DNA of 64,000 nucleotides from Diplonema papillatum (GCA_030068145.1 JAPJBO010000001.1:124001-188000); one strand, 5' to 3'. Positions 51,362-62,583 are shown, counted from the first letter of the stretch. The notes: generated by a model not told the origin, from the sequence alone. Made by a program: numbers and translations.

Positions 51362-54300
51362 ATGCCGCGGGAGATGGACGACCCCGAAGACAGCGGCAGC
51401 GATGATCTTTCCGACGATTTGGACGACATTGTGACTACTGTGGCGGCCGAGGTGAAGGTAGACCGTCCGCCTTCACGCGACCCGCAAGGCCGGCCAGACC
51501 ACGCGGAAGCGCGCGCACCTCACGACCGTGACCACGAAGGCGATTCGCTCAGGGAGCACCCATCCAGCGAGCACCAACGGAATCAGCCGGCTGACAGGCG
51601 TGGGGACAGAGGCAGTCAACGAGACTACCGAAGAGACTCCGAGCGTGATCAAGGCCGCCCCCGAGGGGCCGACCGGTTGAGCGAGCGTGAGGCGCGGGAG
51701 GATTATCACCGAAGAACCCCAGAAGACTACCGCCAGAGAAAGCAGCAAGACGACAACCGCCAACGAGACCCAAGAGACTCAAGAGATTCAAGAGGCCCAC
51801 GAGACTCACGAGACTCACGAGACTCACGAGACTCAAGAGACCCACGAGATTCAAGAGACTCAAGAGACCCAAAAGACCCAAGAGATCCAAGAGACTCAAG
51901 AGATCCAAGAGACTCAAGAGATTCAAGGTACTCAAGAGACCCAAGAGATCATAGAGAGCAACAAGACGAATTTCGCCCGAAACCCCTCGACGACCGCCAC
52001 AGAAGCCAACAAGAGCACCCTCCGCCGGCAGCCTCCGAACAGCGCGACTGGGATTCGCGAGGAGAGCACCAACGGGCATCCGATGCCCCGCCGCCAGAAG
52101 CAGCCCGCCAGCTGCCGGCGGACCGCATGCCCCAGCACCCTCCTCTGCCGCCGGTGGACCGGGCGAGCGAGATCGCGCGGCAGGCCGCGCAGAATGCGCC
52201 GGGTGCGCCGGGGCACCAGCCGCAGGGAACCTGGTCGACCGTCACGGGGGACGAGGAGGCGGCGGCGGCCGAGAAGCAGCCGGAGAAGCCGAAAAAGGTC
52301 CGATCCCGGCGCTTTGACGTCGCCGACGAAGCGGCGGCGAACCAAGCGCCGCCCGCGGCAGAGCAACAACCGCCGCCGCGAGCCGATCTGCCCGTCGAAG
52401 AGCAACGAGCTCCCGCCGGTGTGTCAGTGGAGCTTCAAAGCGACGCGGCTGGCCATCGCCAGCAAGAGGACCGGCAGCAGGAGCCGCAGCAGCACGACGA
52501 TTCTGCGTCTGCCGCCAAGCCGCGGCAAAGGCGCAACCGGTTTGACGTGCAGGCAGACACGGCCATGGAAGCGCATCAGTTTGCCATGGCTTCGGCACGC
52601 ACCGGGTCTATCCGCCACCAGCCCCCCGCCTACGCGGCGCCACCGTCGAAAGAGGCAGCGGGCCACCCCCAACGGATCGAACCCCAGCCCGACATCCACC
52701 TCCAGCATCTCCCCGGGCCTTCTCCGCAAGGTCCGCCGTCTCTCCAGCCTTGGCAGCCACCTCCGGGTGCCGACGCCCTCGCGCCGCCCGCCCACTTGGC
52801 GCTTCCGTTGCCGTTGCCTGGCGGCCCGCACGCGGGGCCCCCGGCTCCATTTCCGCCGTTTCCGTTTGATCCGTCGGGTATGCCTCCTCCGGGGCCTCAT
52901 GGGTTCCCGCCCATGGGCATGTTCCCTCCAGCCATGCAGCCGCACGACCCGCTCATGATGCCCGGCATGCCTCCGCCAGGCTGGCCGAAGCCGGACCCAT
53001 CCCTCCCAGCCCCGCTGCCTGCAGTTCCGCAGGTACCGCCGGCAGGTGTCGTCGCGGCGATGCCTGCCCCCGGCATTGCAGGCGGCGCCGCGCAGGAACC
53101 CGTCCCCGCCCAGCAGCTGCAGCAGCCGTTTCAACTGCCCGCGGAGGAGCTGGCGCAGCAGCAGCAGAGCGCGGAGCAGCAGCAGCAACTGCTGCTGCAG
53201 CAGCAGCAGCAGCAGCAGCAGCAGCTGGCCATTGTGCCCGCTGAACCCGCGCCGCCCGAGACGGCTGCGTCCCGCCTCCCGCCGTTCGAAGCGCCCACCA
53301 TCGCACCCACGCCGCTCACGCTTCCCCCGCCGAAGCCGATCCTCTCCGCGGCCGAGCTGCTCACCGACCCCGGCCCGCCGCCGTGGCCCCCCAAAGGAGA
53401 ACCCCCCCTCGGCTTCCCCACCGTCGAGCAGTTCCTGCGTGGGCTGCTCACGCTGCTGCCGGCCGGCGTTCCGCTGCCCGAGGGGTTGATCGACAAGAAG
53501 CTGCTGGGCGCGAAGAAGAAGCGGGACGACAAGGAAGACGAGAAGCGGAAGAAGCGTCGGAAGAAGTCCCGGCAGATCGGCGAGTGGGTCGAGTACCAAG
53601 ACAAAAACGGGCGCAACTACTACCAAAGCGTCATGACACAGGAGGTATGTTCCTGTCAATCACCCTCCACCCTCTTGTTTTCAGTTTCTTGAAAGGCTTC
53701 AGGCGCACCCGTGTCTCCGGAAGTGAAAAGTGGTAAACGAGCTGGCGAAAGCGAAAGAGGAAGAAACCCAACTTTTCCACAGTCAACCGGTGACTGTAAG
53801 TACCGACGTCAGTATACGTTAAAGTAATCCATTAGCCGAAGGCAATAACGAAAACTCCAACCCTCCAGAGTTCCAAGCAAACGTCGTACGCACGTGGAAG
53901 CTAAATACACCACAATACGCCAATGCCAACCATCACTTTTGAATAGCGACAAACACGATGATTACCAAATATAAACGGCGCAGGTGCAATGGGAAGTCCC
54001 GCGTGAGTTCGGAGGCAGTGACTGGGTCGCGTACAAAGCCGAAGACGGAGAGGAGTACTACCACAACTCGAAGACGAAGGAAACCGTGTGGGACAAGCCG
54101 CAGGAGCTGCTGAACAAGGAGATGAAGCCGGACTTCATCAAGCAGATCGAAGCGAACGAGCGCAAGCGAAAGCGGGCGGAGGTGATGAAGAAGCAAGGGA
54201 TCGAGGGCGCTGCCCCGGCGACGAGCCGCGTGACGGCCTTCGAACTGCCGCTGACGGAGCCGGAAATCCGGCAGAAGAATAAGCTCGAACGCGAGCGGCG

Positions 54301-54684
54301 GGAGGCCAGGCAAAAGGAGAAGGACCGCCGGCTCAACCAAAGCAAGGCTTACATGACAGCCGCGGAGCGCGAGCAGGAACTCAAACGCGAGCAGCGCCGC
54401 CAAAGACGGATCGACCGCGAGACCCAATTGCTTAGCAGGCTCAAAGAACAGGCCGAACAACGCAAGAAGGTGGAAGCCACAACAGGACCCAAGGTGTGTT
54501 TCCATACGGGTGGGCTCGGGCGCGTGCTCCCTTCAGCAACGTCCCATTTCCAGAGCATTTTGTCGTTTTCTTTTTGCATACGCGCCAGCATCGGAAGGAA
54601 GAAATGCTCGACGAAGCTGCCAGACAAAGCACCGAAGGGATCCCAAGTGCTGCAACTACCGAATCACGTGTTGAACGGTCGTGA
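51362..54684 (+). CDS. Tandem WW-domain protein (PRP40/FBP11/CA150-like), three exons
   Basis: Probably a nuclear splicing- or transcription-elongation-associated protein. Exons: 51362-53644, 53984-54493, 54589-54684; donors CAGGAG|GTATGT and CCCAAG|GTGTGT, acceptors GGCGCAG|GTG and GCGCCAG|CAT; all phase 0, total 962 residues. The N-terminus is acidic, then rich in Arg/Asp with (D)SRD/PRD repeats (about 139-197), followed by Pro/Gln-rich parts with poly-Q (about 596-622). Two R.RFDV motifs (about 318 and 393) resemble short tryptophan-type ligand motifs but carry Phe. WW1 spans the exon 1/2 junction (about 739-770: EWVEYQDKNGRNYYQS, VQWEVP). WW2 follows (771-802: DWVAYKAEDGEEYYHN, TVWDKP). 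The C-terminal 130 residues are a highly charged helix. FF domains typical of PRP40 are not visible, so exact orthology is unsettled. The short last exon resembles a family A repeat in part. Confidence 0.85.
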
Positions 54685-55129
54685 GGTCATGCGGGTCTAC
54701 CGCTGCACGACAAGACACACAAACACAACAGGTCAAAGTCCTGAGTGAGAAAACAACACAGTGTGGCGTATGCGAAAAACAAAACGTGAACAAGCGCCTG
54801 CATCGTAGGATAGCCTGCCACTAGTCGCACTCCCCACACGAAAAGACAGGCGAAATCTGCCGCGTGCAAGCGTCCAACAACGCACGCGCTGTGTGCGTTT
54901 TTTTGTACTAACAATTCATTGTAAACTCGAAAGAACGTAGACAACGCGTATGGGAGGAGATTAGGCTAACGATCCTGCCACTCACCAACAAGCCAATTTC
55001 CCCAAACAACGGGCTCCGAGAAATGTGCATGGGGTTCTTCACCGGGCGCCATCTCTTTGTGAATAAGCACCTGCTTTGCACACCAGATTCTTACACCCAC
55101 GACACGACGCACAGATTATTGACGTTGAC

Positions 55130-56143
55130 ATGTCTGACTCCGATGAGTCGATCGTTGACTTGGTTTCAGAGCCGGAGCCTGAGCCGGAGCCAGAGCCGGT
55201 GCCTGAACCGCAACCGGAGCCGAAGGAAGACGAAGTTAAGGAAGAAGCTGCTGAGAATGCGCCTGCGCCTACATCAGACGATGCCCAATCGTCCGACGAT
55301 GAGTCGGGGTCGGAAGAGATGATTCCGCCGCCTCCGCTACCGTTGTCTACCGCATCGGGCCACCCCGAGGTGCCCCAACCACCCGACGAGGAGAAGCATA
55401 CCAAACAAGAACCGTCGGAAGACCCAGAGGCTGACGACAGCGGCAGCGAGGAGTTGCCCGCCGCAAAGCCACAGGACGAATTACTAGAGGGCAGCGAAGA
55501 AGGCAACCCACGCGAAGACGACGAAGCCAAAGACAACCTAGTCGAACACGACGAAGCCGAAAACGACAAAGCCGAAGACGACGAAGCCAAAGACAGCCTA
55601 GTCGAAGACGACGAAGCCGGAAACGACAAAGCCGAACACGACGAAGCCAAAGACAGCCTAGTCGAAGACGACGAAGCCGAAAACGACAAAGCCGAAGACG
55701 ACGAAGCCAAAGACAGCCTAGTCGAAGACGACGAAGCCGAAAACGACAAAGCCGAAGACGACGAAGCCAAAGACAGCCTAGTCGAAGACGACGAAGCCGA
55801 AAACGACAAAGCCGAAGACGACGAAGCCGAAGACAACCTGGGCGAAGACGCCAAGGACGCCAGCAACGCGGATGTAGACGCCGAAGACGACACCGGCAGT
55901 TTGCAGGAAAACAAAAGCGAAAACGTCCCTGAAATCGTCCCGCAGGAAGCTGGCAACGACGACCAAAACGGAGAAACCCCAGCCGACGACAATGCAGACG
56001 CAGGCGACTCGCAGAAAGACGACGAAGAACTTGAACCACCCGCACCCCCTGCACCGCCCGCGCAGGCAAAGAGCGAGGAACCAACTGCTACCGTTGAGGG
56101 CGAAGACGACGACGCCCCCGCGAACACGGACGCGAGTGACTGA
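55130..56143 (+). CDS. Acidic protein with 20-residue repeats
   Basis: Open frame of 337 residues from ATG 55130 (MSDSDESIVDLV). The upstream in-frame extension reaches a family A-like sequence, and an acceptor-like CACAG at 55110-55114 exists, so an extra 5' exon cannot be excluded. The protein is very acidic and Ala/Pro-rich: an EPEPEP stretch (about 17-35) and a 60 bp/20-residue tandem repeat with consensus DDEAKDSLVEDDEAENDKAE (about residues 131-237, five full copies and one partial). It has no membrane segment. Such proteins are often chromatin- or ribosome-biogenesis-associated, but no family is recognised. It follows the WW gene in the same direction by 445 bp. Confidence 0.72.
   Translation: MSDSDESIVDLVSEPEPEPEPEPVPEPQPEPKEDEVKEEAAENAPAPTSDDAQSSDDESGSEEMIPPPPLPLSTASGHPEVPQPPDEEKHTKQEPSEDPEADDSGSEELPAAKPQDELLEGSEEGNPREDDEAKDNLVEHDEAENDKAEDDEAKDSLVEDDEAGNDKAEHDEAKDSLVEDDEAENDKAEDDEAKDSLVEDDEAENDKAEDDEAKDSLVEDDEAENDKAEDDEAEDNLGEDAKDASNADVDAEDDTGSLQENKSENVPEIVPQEAGNDDQNGETPADDNADAGDSQKDDEELEPPAPPAPPAQAKSEEPTATVEGEDDDAPANTDASD
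55519..55840 (+). repeat. 60 bp in-frame coding repeat
   Basis: Five complete units and a partial sixth, with identity over 90 percent between neighbours; copies 4 and 5 are the same in the protein. The array keeps frame, so unit gain or loss changes only protein length. Confidence 0.92.
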
Positions 56144-57144
56144 CGCATCCCCTGCGAACAAAACGCCAGGTTGACACCAAGGAAACTGTCGGAGAGTTTA
56201 ACTCACCAGGGAGATGACACCACCCTCGTGCGTTCCAGGAATATCGATTCTTGTACCAGACTCGCAGAGACTCTACCCCAGCGCGTTTCTGAATTGCCCG
56301 TGCTCGATCAAGTGGTCCTTGCAGACGGCACAGTGCTTTGTTCTCTTGGCTAGGCCACGGCCGAATAGAGCACTGAAATACAGCATGAGTATGATTTCAG
56401 AGCCCGGCTGGGACACTGAGGCAGTCGTCGTGGCGGCCGGCGGACTTGCCCTCATTCCTTGTTGCTCGAGCAAGATTGAGGATTGTAGAAGACAAACAGA
56501 TCTGACAAGTACTGGCCCGTGCACCCAAGGTTGCGACCCCGTTGCTAAACCCGGAACGCACGCAGAACGCATCGCGTCCTTCACCCCTCGCTTGCCCACC
56601 CGCCCTTGCCCAAAGGCATTCACATCCACACACGGGTGACACAGCTCGCTACGAGTCCCGGTCGGCAGTGCGCGTGCAGCACCTGGGTTGGTTTAACCTT
56701 GTACTTCCACGTATCAAGTCCGTGTTGCACGCACCCCTTGGCAATTTCTTGTGCGCGTGCGGCAGCACCAAGGCACCCTGAATTGGTTCAACCTTGTACT
56801 TCCACGTATCAAGTCCGCGTTACACGCAACCCTTGGGATTTCCAAAGCATGGTTTCCAGGGGGGTGCACATACCAGGGACTCCAGGGTAACGGCTTCTTC
56901 AAAACCGAAGAAGTGTGCAGGCATGGGATTGCATCCTCCTAAAGTCCTTCAGGGGGGAAAGGGAACCTGCGGACGAGGACCAATCCGGCGGGAACAAAAA
57001 ACAGAAGGGAAAACGTTCACCCCCCTGGACCTCGAGAGGACCGACAACGAACAAACGAGCCGCGATCGCTGCTTCCTCGTCGTGCGGCGCCGTCACGGTG
57101 CCGCCGCTTCCTTCGGCATTTCTCCTCTTTTTCATTTTATCTTG

Positions 57145-57245
57145 ATTAAGCACCCGCTTTCTTGGAAGTCCTCGCGGAGGCCGCCAGTTGCAAAATCTCC
57201 AAGGGGGAATGCGCTGCAGTCCAGACGAAACCTAGGTATACACTC
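57145..57245 (+). repeat. Interspersed family A
   Basis: TTAAGCACCCGCTTTCTTGG, GGAGGCCGCCAGTTGCAAAA, GCTGCAGTCCAGACGAAACC. It is more diverged than the 21405 and 41010 copies. Confidence 0.7.
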
Positions 57246-57387
57246 TGGGGTGTACTGCCGGGCAAAAACAAACGACCAACTGCTTCTCCCGCATTTGTTG
57301 CTCCTTAGCCTCCCGTCGAAATGAGCACCGGGCGGCTCCTCCCCGAGTGTTTCCTCCACTTTTCTTTAGCTGCCGTACTTTTTCTAG

Positions 57388-57571
57388 GTCACAACGCCTG
57401 CTTCAGGCAACATTCGTCACTTGCTTTTTTCAAAGGTATCTCCTTTTCATCTTCTCCTTGTATTTTCAGGGGGCTTCATTCGTTGATGTACTGAGAGACC
57501 TGTTTTCTCAACGACCCGTGCCGTGTATGGTAGTTTTCCCTGACTCTTTTCTCCCTTATGCAGTCAAGTAA
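57388..57571 (+). other. Possible exon pair of an unrecognised gene
   Basis: A pyrimidine tract ending TTTTTCTAG precedes a 48-base open segment (57388-57435). It ends CAAAG|GTATCT, and a pyrimidine-rich stretch ends TTTTCAG at 57469. A 34-codon segment with stop TAA (57470-57571) follows in matching phase. The joined peptide (VTTPASGNIRHLLFSK then GASFVDVLRDLFSQRP) looks protein-like. The implied 34 bp intron is far shorter than the other introns here, and no upstream exon is identified. Confidence 0.22.
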
Positions 57572-58032
57572 ACGCCCATATTATCCTCAGGAGTCTAAGG
57601 CCCCGAGAACGATGACCTGAAATTTGCGACCCATCAGCAGTTTAGACCTCAGGAAGACTGACCTCTCAAAAGCCTATGACTCATCAGGGTCTGGAACGGA
57701 TCCAATGCCAGCCCTTGGTGGTCTTGAGCTGCTCAGAAGTGACGATTGGCCGCGCACCGTTGCCGATTCTAGATGGATTCCAGCACCTGTTTGTCAGCGT
57801 TGACCTTCGCTGGGACACGTGATTTTCGATTCGAGCGTTGCAGTGGGGCAGTCTTGCCTCCCGTCCTCAAAAAGGTTGTCAAAAGGTGCCCCCAAACCCA
57901 TACAAAACGCACAATTAGAATCATCCCACGCCGCTGCGCGCTGCGCTCTGGTCTCGGTGCCGCCGCAGGAAAAGGATATGCGGAACGAACGCAGCCGTCA
58001 GTGATTTTCGTGCGTTTGCCACTTTTTATCAA

Positions 58033-58249
58033 GAAGTGGCGATATCACCAGCGTCTCTTGAAACTGCATCGAAGTGCCTGCCGCTGTTTATCACAGTGAA
58101 TCACGGTCCACCACGGTCTATCAGGTCCGTCCCTAGAAGTGGCGATATCACCAGCGTCTCTTGAAACTGCATCGAAGTGCCTGCCGGTGTTTATCACAGT
58201 GAATCACAGTGAATCACGGTCCACCACGGCCCATCAGGTCCATCCCTAG
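58033..58249 (+). repeat. Tandem repeat, about 103 bp x2 plus partial
   Basis: Units start GAAGTGGCGATATCACCAGC and end TCAGGTCC(G/A)TCCCTAG. Inside are short TCACAGTGAATCACGG and CACGGTC(T/C) repeats. A decayed third piece follows to about 58310, just upstream of the helical-repeat gene. Confidence 0.85.
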
Positions 58250-58473
58250 TCCCTAGAGCTGCATCGAATTGCCCGGTGCTGTATTCTTCGGTCTATCACG
58301 GTCTATCAAGAGGGGATGGACCGGCTCAATACGCGTTCCGTCGGCATGTCGGCGTGGGATCTCAAGAACCAGACGAGGGAACTTGATAGCACGCATTCGG
58401 GCGCACGATTTCGAATGTTCCTTCTCATAACAGGTGTAAGAAAGAAATGCCATCCCGGCACTCCAACGTGTGA

Positions 58474-60228
58474 ATGCGTGTTTCATCGGCATGTCGGGGC
58501 GTGCTGGGTAACCAGAAGCGGGCGCACGTCAAGGGGGCGTACAATGAAAGAGACGAATACGCGGACGTGATGAAGAACTTCGGCAAGAAGCGTAGACCGA
58601 CGCAGTGGGCGGCCTCCGGCGACGCGTGGAAGGGCCGCTGGCGCACCGATACAGCGCCGCCGTCGCCTTACTTCGAGCAGCGGCACTATCACCAGGAGGT
58701 CGACTCCTTCGCGCAGAACTCGGACCTGACGCCCATGCTCAGCCGGGACCACTTCCCCCACCCGGCCTGCGTCTTCGCGGACATCGCCGGCCGCGGGCAC
58801 TACGGCAGGGGGGTCCGGTTCAAGGACAAGGACGTCGCGACCTTCCTCCGGGCCATCAAAACCCGCATCCGGCTGCTGCGCGCCCCCGCCGAACCCGAAG
58901 CGCAGCAGTACGAGCTGGTGAAGGCGGAGGAGATCCGGCAGGCGTGCGGAGCCAGCGCCCAGGGCCACGCGTTCGGGCCGAAGGCGCGGACCGCCCTCCT
59001 CGGCTGCTACACCGCGGCCTGCCGGTGGGCCGAGGCGGGGCGCGTGTTCGCCGAGATCTGCGCGAAGGACGCGAGCCGAGCGGATGACCCCGCTTTCGTG
59101 CCCCTCCACGCCCAGGCCGAGCACCTGCACGGGCTGATCAAGCAGGGCCAGTACCCGGCCGCGGTCGCGCTGTACAGCCGCACCACCGGCGCGCTGCGGG
59201 GGGAGTCTGCGTTCATCCGGTGCCGCGCCGCCTCGTTTCTGGGCGAGATGCTCCTCGTCGAGCTGTCGACGACCATCTCGTCGCAGTTCCGCGCCGCAGA
59301 CGAAGGAGAAGGCCCCCGGCCGCTGGGGGTTTCGTCCCTGCACGCACTGTACAACCACCTCCAGGCTGTCGTGCTTTCCGTCGAGCGGGCGTCTGCGGGG
59401 GTTCTGCCGGCTTCGCCGCTCGCGTTGATCCTGTACGTGCAGGCCACGTCGGAGTACAGGGGGAGCGTCAAAAACGGCGCCGCCGCCGGGGGGCCGCCGC
59501 AGCTCGAGGCGTGGCTGCTCGCCCGCCTGCCCCACGTCGAGAACAGCTCGAAGTTCTGGTCCGAGTTTTGGAAGAGGCTGCCCGGCGGGCCCGCGTTTGC
59601 CTTCGGCGTTCTGCAGGCCGTGCGGGATCCGACGCCGGGGATTCCTCGGTACGAGTACGCGGCCTCCGAGGATGAATACCGGCAGGAGACTGGCTCTCGA
59701 CCTGGGGGAATGCCGCGCAACGAAAGCGAGAGCGCTGCTTCGACAGCAGAGAGCCCTGGGCACGAGTACGCGGCCTCCGAGGACGAAAGCCGCCAGGAGA
59801 CCAGCTCTCGACCCAGCGAAGGCGAGGGCGCCGCCGCGGACGACGACGACTTCTTGCACGACCCGAAGGACACGCTGGGTCCTTCGCAGAACACGCCGAG
59901 CCACTGGCAGGCGGCGCGTGCCGGATCGGTGCAGTGGCATCGGTCCTCGCCCTTCGTCGCGATCCTGGCCTCCTGCGCGGAGACCGGCGACGTGGCCACT
60001 GCCGCCAAGGTGGCAGACGCCCTGCCCGAGCGCGCAGCGGAGAGGGTCCTCGCACACACGTTCACCAGCTGCCTCGACCACCCCACCCGCAACCGCCTCA
60101 TGGTCAGCCTCCTGCTGGGCAAAGCTGTTGGCGAGCGCGGCGTCGTCCTGTCCCCGGAGACGGTGGAGGCGCTGCTGAAAATTGCCGGGTTGGCGGCGAA
60201 ATCGCCCGACGGCGCCGCCGGCGCTTGA
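58474..60228 (+). CDS. Helical-repeat (PPR/TPR-like) protein
   Basis: Open frame of 584 residues. ATG 58474 is the first in-frame start; an acceptor-like ACCAG|AAG at 58515 would be an alternative exon start. Helix-pair blocks look like degenerate pentatricopeptide or TPR repeats: LLGCYTAACRWAEAGRVFAEI (about 170), LHGLIKQGQYPAAVALYSR (about 222), and FVAILASCAETGDVATAAKVADAL (about 492). PPR proteins bind organellar RNA; if this is one, a role in mitochondrial or plastid RNA processing is expected, but no clear targeting peptide is seen and the repeats are too divergent to be sure. A duplicated acidic segment (EYAASEDEYRQET and EYAASEDESRQET, about 392-445) lies in a disordered linker. Confidence 0.7.
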   Translation: MRVSSACRGVLGNQKRAHVKGAYNERDEYADVMKNFGKKRRPTQWAASGDAWKGRWRTDTAPPSPYFEQRHYHQEVDSFAQNSDLTPMLSRDHFPHPACVFADIAGRGHYGRGVRFKDKDVATFLRAIKTRIRLLRAPAEPEAQQYELVKAEEIRQACGASAQGHAFGPKARTALLGCYTAACRWAEAGRVFAEICAKDASRADDPAFVPLHAQAEHLHGLIKQGQYPAAVALYSRTTGALRGESAFIRCRAASFLGEMLLVELSTTISSQFRAADEGEGPRPLGVSSLHALYNHLQAVVLSVERASAGVLPASPLALILYVQATSEYRGSVKNGAAAGGPPQLEAWLLARLPHVENSSKFWSEFWKRLPGGPAFAFGVLQAVRDPTPGIPRYEYAASEDEYRQETGSRPGGMPRNESESAASTAESPGHEYAASEDESRQETSSRPSEGEGAAADDDDFLHDPKDTLGPSQNTPSHWQAARAGSVQWHRSSPFVAILASCAETGDVATAAKVADALPERAAERVLAHTFTSCLDHPTRNRLMVSLLLGKAVGERGVVLSPETVEALLKIAGLAAKSPDGAAGA

Positions 60229-61374
60229 CAGCTTTCGTGGGGCTGCGCTTGGGTATCCCCCCAAGACTTGATGGCAGCGTCAACCATGCATGAGAGGCAA
60301 GATTTTGGCCTGAACAGTAAACTCAGATTTACCCCCCGTCTGGCGGCGCGCCGTGGCGAAAAATAAATTGGGGCAAGAGGCAGAAGGACCACAAGCGACC
60401 GTCCTGCGCCCAGGCTCGCGGTTGTCAAAGTCTGACACCTCTTTCCGCTACTACCCATGCAGTCTATGTGTGGCTGGTGCACCGACCGCTCCCTTGCATT
60501 GCTGTTGACGCGGGCGGTTTACTAAAACCGTTGCCTCAGCAGCTGCACCGGTTTCGTGTTGCGTGGGATACTGTATTTGAGCGGTCTGTCGAGGCGATCA
60601 GCCCCAAAACAACCTTCTAGCTCCCGACGACGCCAAAAGTTGCGGAACGTCCGGTCAGTACGGTTCGAAGAACTGCACATATCCAGTGGAGCACTGTAAT
60701 CTTTATGGACCTTTCCGCAAACTTCTCGACAATCGTCGCCGCAGGCTCACGGCGGCAGCACACTGCCCGCAGCCCGGATCGGCTTCGCCCAGGGCTTCAC
60801 CTGTTCATCCGCAGAGAGTCGCTCCGCCGTTGTTTCTGCCTTGCTCCAAAGTAGAACGGCCCGTCCCGCAACTGCCGCAAGGTTTCTGCCACGTTTCGGA
60901 CCAGCCGTTCCGGGAACCCCCTGCGCAAGCGGCAGCGGCTTCTTTTTCGAACCTTTTGGCGTTTCTTGGGTAGAGAGCCCATCTCCCTGTGTTTTCGTTT
61001 TTTTCCTTTTTTTCGCGAGAAAATCTTGAGCGGGAGATGGAGGTAGGGCTTGATTCACGTATGAAAGCGTGCTGCCCGTTGCCAGCCTCGTTGCTCCACA
61101 AGACGTTTTGATGGGAAAGCAGTCGCCCACCAGGTGTCAGTGCATTGCTGTAGAATCTGCCACCGGCCGTGCGAAACTCTTCTCTGTGCCCCCCGAAACC
61201 GACGAAGTCTCAGTCCCGAACTGGTTGTTTGATAAGTGAGTGCTTTGGTCCTGTTATTGAAGGATCACTCAAACTCAACTGGACTGAGAGTTCCCTGAAA
61301 GTCCGAGCAACAAAGCGAACAGGCGCGGGGGGGCGGAGAGCAGCCATAGACTGCGGGTGTGGAGGGAGTGTTGG
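60229..61374. other. Intergenic stretch
   Basis: No gene supported. A CATGCATGAGAGGCA repeat relative lies at 60287. Frames on both strands at 60690-61130 have no recognised domain. The last 200 bases are the presumed 5' flank of the DnaJ gene and are purine-rich near the start codon. Confidence 0.6.
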
Positions 61375-62583
61375 ATGCCAGCCGACTACTATGACATTCT
61401 AGGAGTCTCCCGAAATGCGACGCAGAAGGAGATCAGGTCGGCGTTCCTTCGCTTGGCCCGTGAGTTCCACCCGGACAAACAGATTGCGCGGAAGCCCGGG
61501 AAGAAGATAACGGGAGATGAGTTCAAGGGCGTCCGCGACGCGTACGAGACATTGCACGACCCCTCGAAGCGGTTCATGTACGACGTCCTCGGCAACACGT
61601 CGCCCGTGCTGACAGACCCCGAGGATTTGCGCGTCGTGCAAACCGCCTGCTGCTGCTGCTGCTGCTTCACCGGGTTTTACCTGATCCTCGCTTTGCTTCG
61701 CTGGACCCACGTGCTCAACGTGTCGTGGTTCATTTTGTTCATCCCGGCATGGTTGTTTGACGGACTGGTCCTCCTGCCTCTGTGTTACGCTGTCCTCTCG
61801 AGTAGAGTCGATACATGGCACGACTATGTTCCTCTGCTGGATATGCTTGCATTCATCGCAACGACTGTCCTCTTGTACACTCAGCTGACGGGCTACACGC
61901 ACAGCTGGGTGATGGCCGCTGGCCCGTGGATATTGATAAGGACCGCCCATTCGCTGGGGATCACGCGGCTGCCGACGGTGGAACACACGAAGCTTTTCCA
62001 GAGCGGCGCGTCGCTGCCGGGGGTCTGGGGGTACGTGGAGTCGTTCGTCAAGGCGACGTGGCTGCCCGGGTTCCTGCTGGCGTCGGCGATGATGCTCGAC
62101 GGGAAGCTGCCGGGCGCGGAGTGGTGGCAGATCTGGCTCGTCCCGTGGGTGCGCTGGGCCGTGCTTTGGATCGCGGCCGGCGCGCTCGTCGGCGGCGGCG
62201 GGGGGGCGAAGGACGCCGGCTGCGGCGGGTTCTGCTCGAGCACCGGGCAGTTCGGGGCTTGGGTCTCGCTGTACTTCTGCTTCGCCGGCCCGTTTTCGTG
62301 GCACGTCGCGCTGCTGTCCTTGATTGCGTTCATGTCGCTTTCGACGTGCGCCCAGCCGTCGCACAGGAGGGACTACACCGAGGTGCCGCAGGCCGGGCCC
62401 ACGCCTCCGGGCGGCAGCGCCGCGCGCAGCTCGACCGCCATGCCTTCCCCCGCCCGCCCCGGCCAGCAGTATTCGGCTGCCGCCGCCCGGTCGCAGTCGA
62501 TGGTGTCCCGCGCCAGCAGCGAGGAAAGGATCGAGTACGTCTCGCTCGACATGCCGTACCCGCGGCCTTCTCCCGCCACGTAG
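61375..62583 (+). CDS. Membrane-anchored DnaJ (Hsp40) protein
   Basis: Type III J-domain co-chaperone that would recruit and stimulate an Hsp70 at a membrane, probably ER. The open frame is 402 residues from ATG 61375 (an upstream in-frame GTG is not used). The J domain spans about residues 4-72 (DYYDILGVSRNATQKEIRSA, FHPDK with His32-Pro33-Asp34, and YETLHDPSKRFMYD). A cluster of six consecutive cysteines (about 92-98) follows directly before the first membrane segment and may be palmitoylated. Several hydrophobic segments occupy about 100-330 (FYLILALL, FILFIPAWLFDGLVLLPLCY, ATTVLLYTQLTGY, WVRWAVLWIAAGALVGG, WHVALLSLIAFMSL). The tail is Ser/Pro-rich and cytosolic by inference. No Gly/Phe region or zinc domain is seen. 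No introns. Confidence 0.9.
   Translation: MPADYYDILGVSRNATQKEIRSAFLRLAREFHPDKQIARKPGKKITGDEFKGVRDAYETLHDPSKRFMYDVLGNTSPVLTDPEDLRVVQTACCCCCCFTGFYLILALLRWTHVLNVSWFILFIPAWLFDGLVLLPLCYAVLSSRVDTWHDYVPLLDMLAFIATTVLLYTQLTGYTHSWVMAAGPWILIRTAHSLGITRLPTVEHTKLFQSGASLPGVWGYVESFVKATWLPGFLLASAMMLDGKLPGAEWWQIWLVPWVRWAVLWIAAGALVGGGGGAKDAGCGGFCSSTGQFGAWVSLYFCFAGPFSWHVALLSLIAFMSLSTCAQPSHRRDYTEVPQAGPTPPGGSAARSSTAMPSPARPGQQYSAAAARSQSMVSRASSEERIEYVSLDMPYPRPSPAT

Larger units (their letters stand above)
56144..58473. other. Intergenic stretch with possible small exons
   Basis: No firm gene. A piece of family H lies near 56583-56611, a two-copy segment (CAACCTTGTACTTCCACGTA, ATCAAGTCCG) at 56694-56725 and 56790-56820, and family A at 57145-57245. 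A short exon-like pair is listed at 57388-57571, and a tandem repeat at 58033-58249. Confidence 0.55.

Noticed and set aside
58316-58515. Upstream ATG (58316) with a donor at 58434 as a first exon for the helical-repeat gene
   Set aside because: The 119-base exon leaves two extra bases and would shift the frame at the acceptor 58515.
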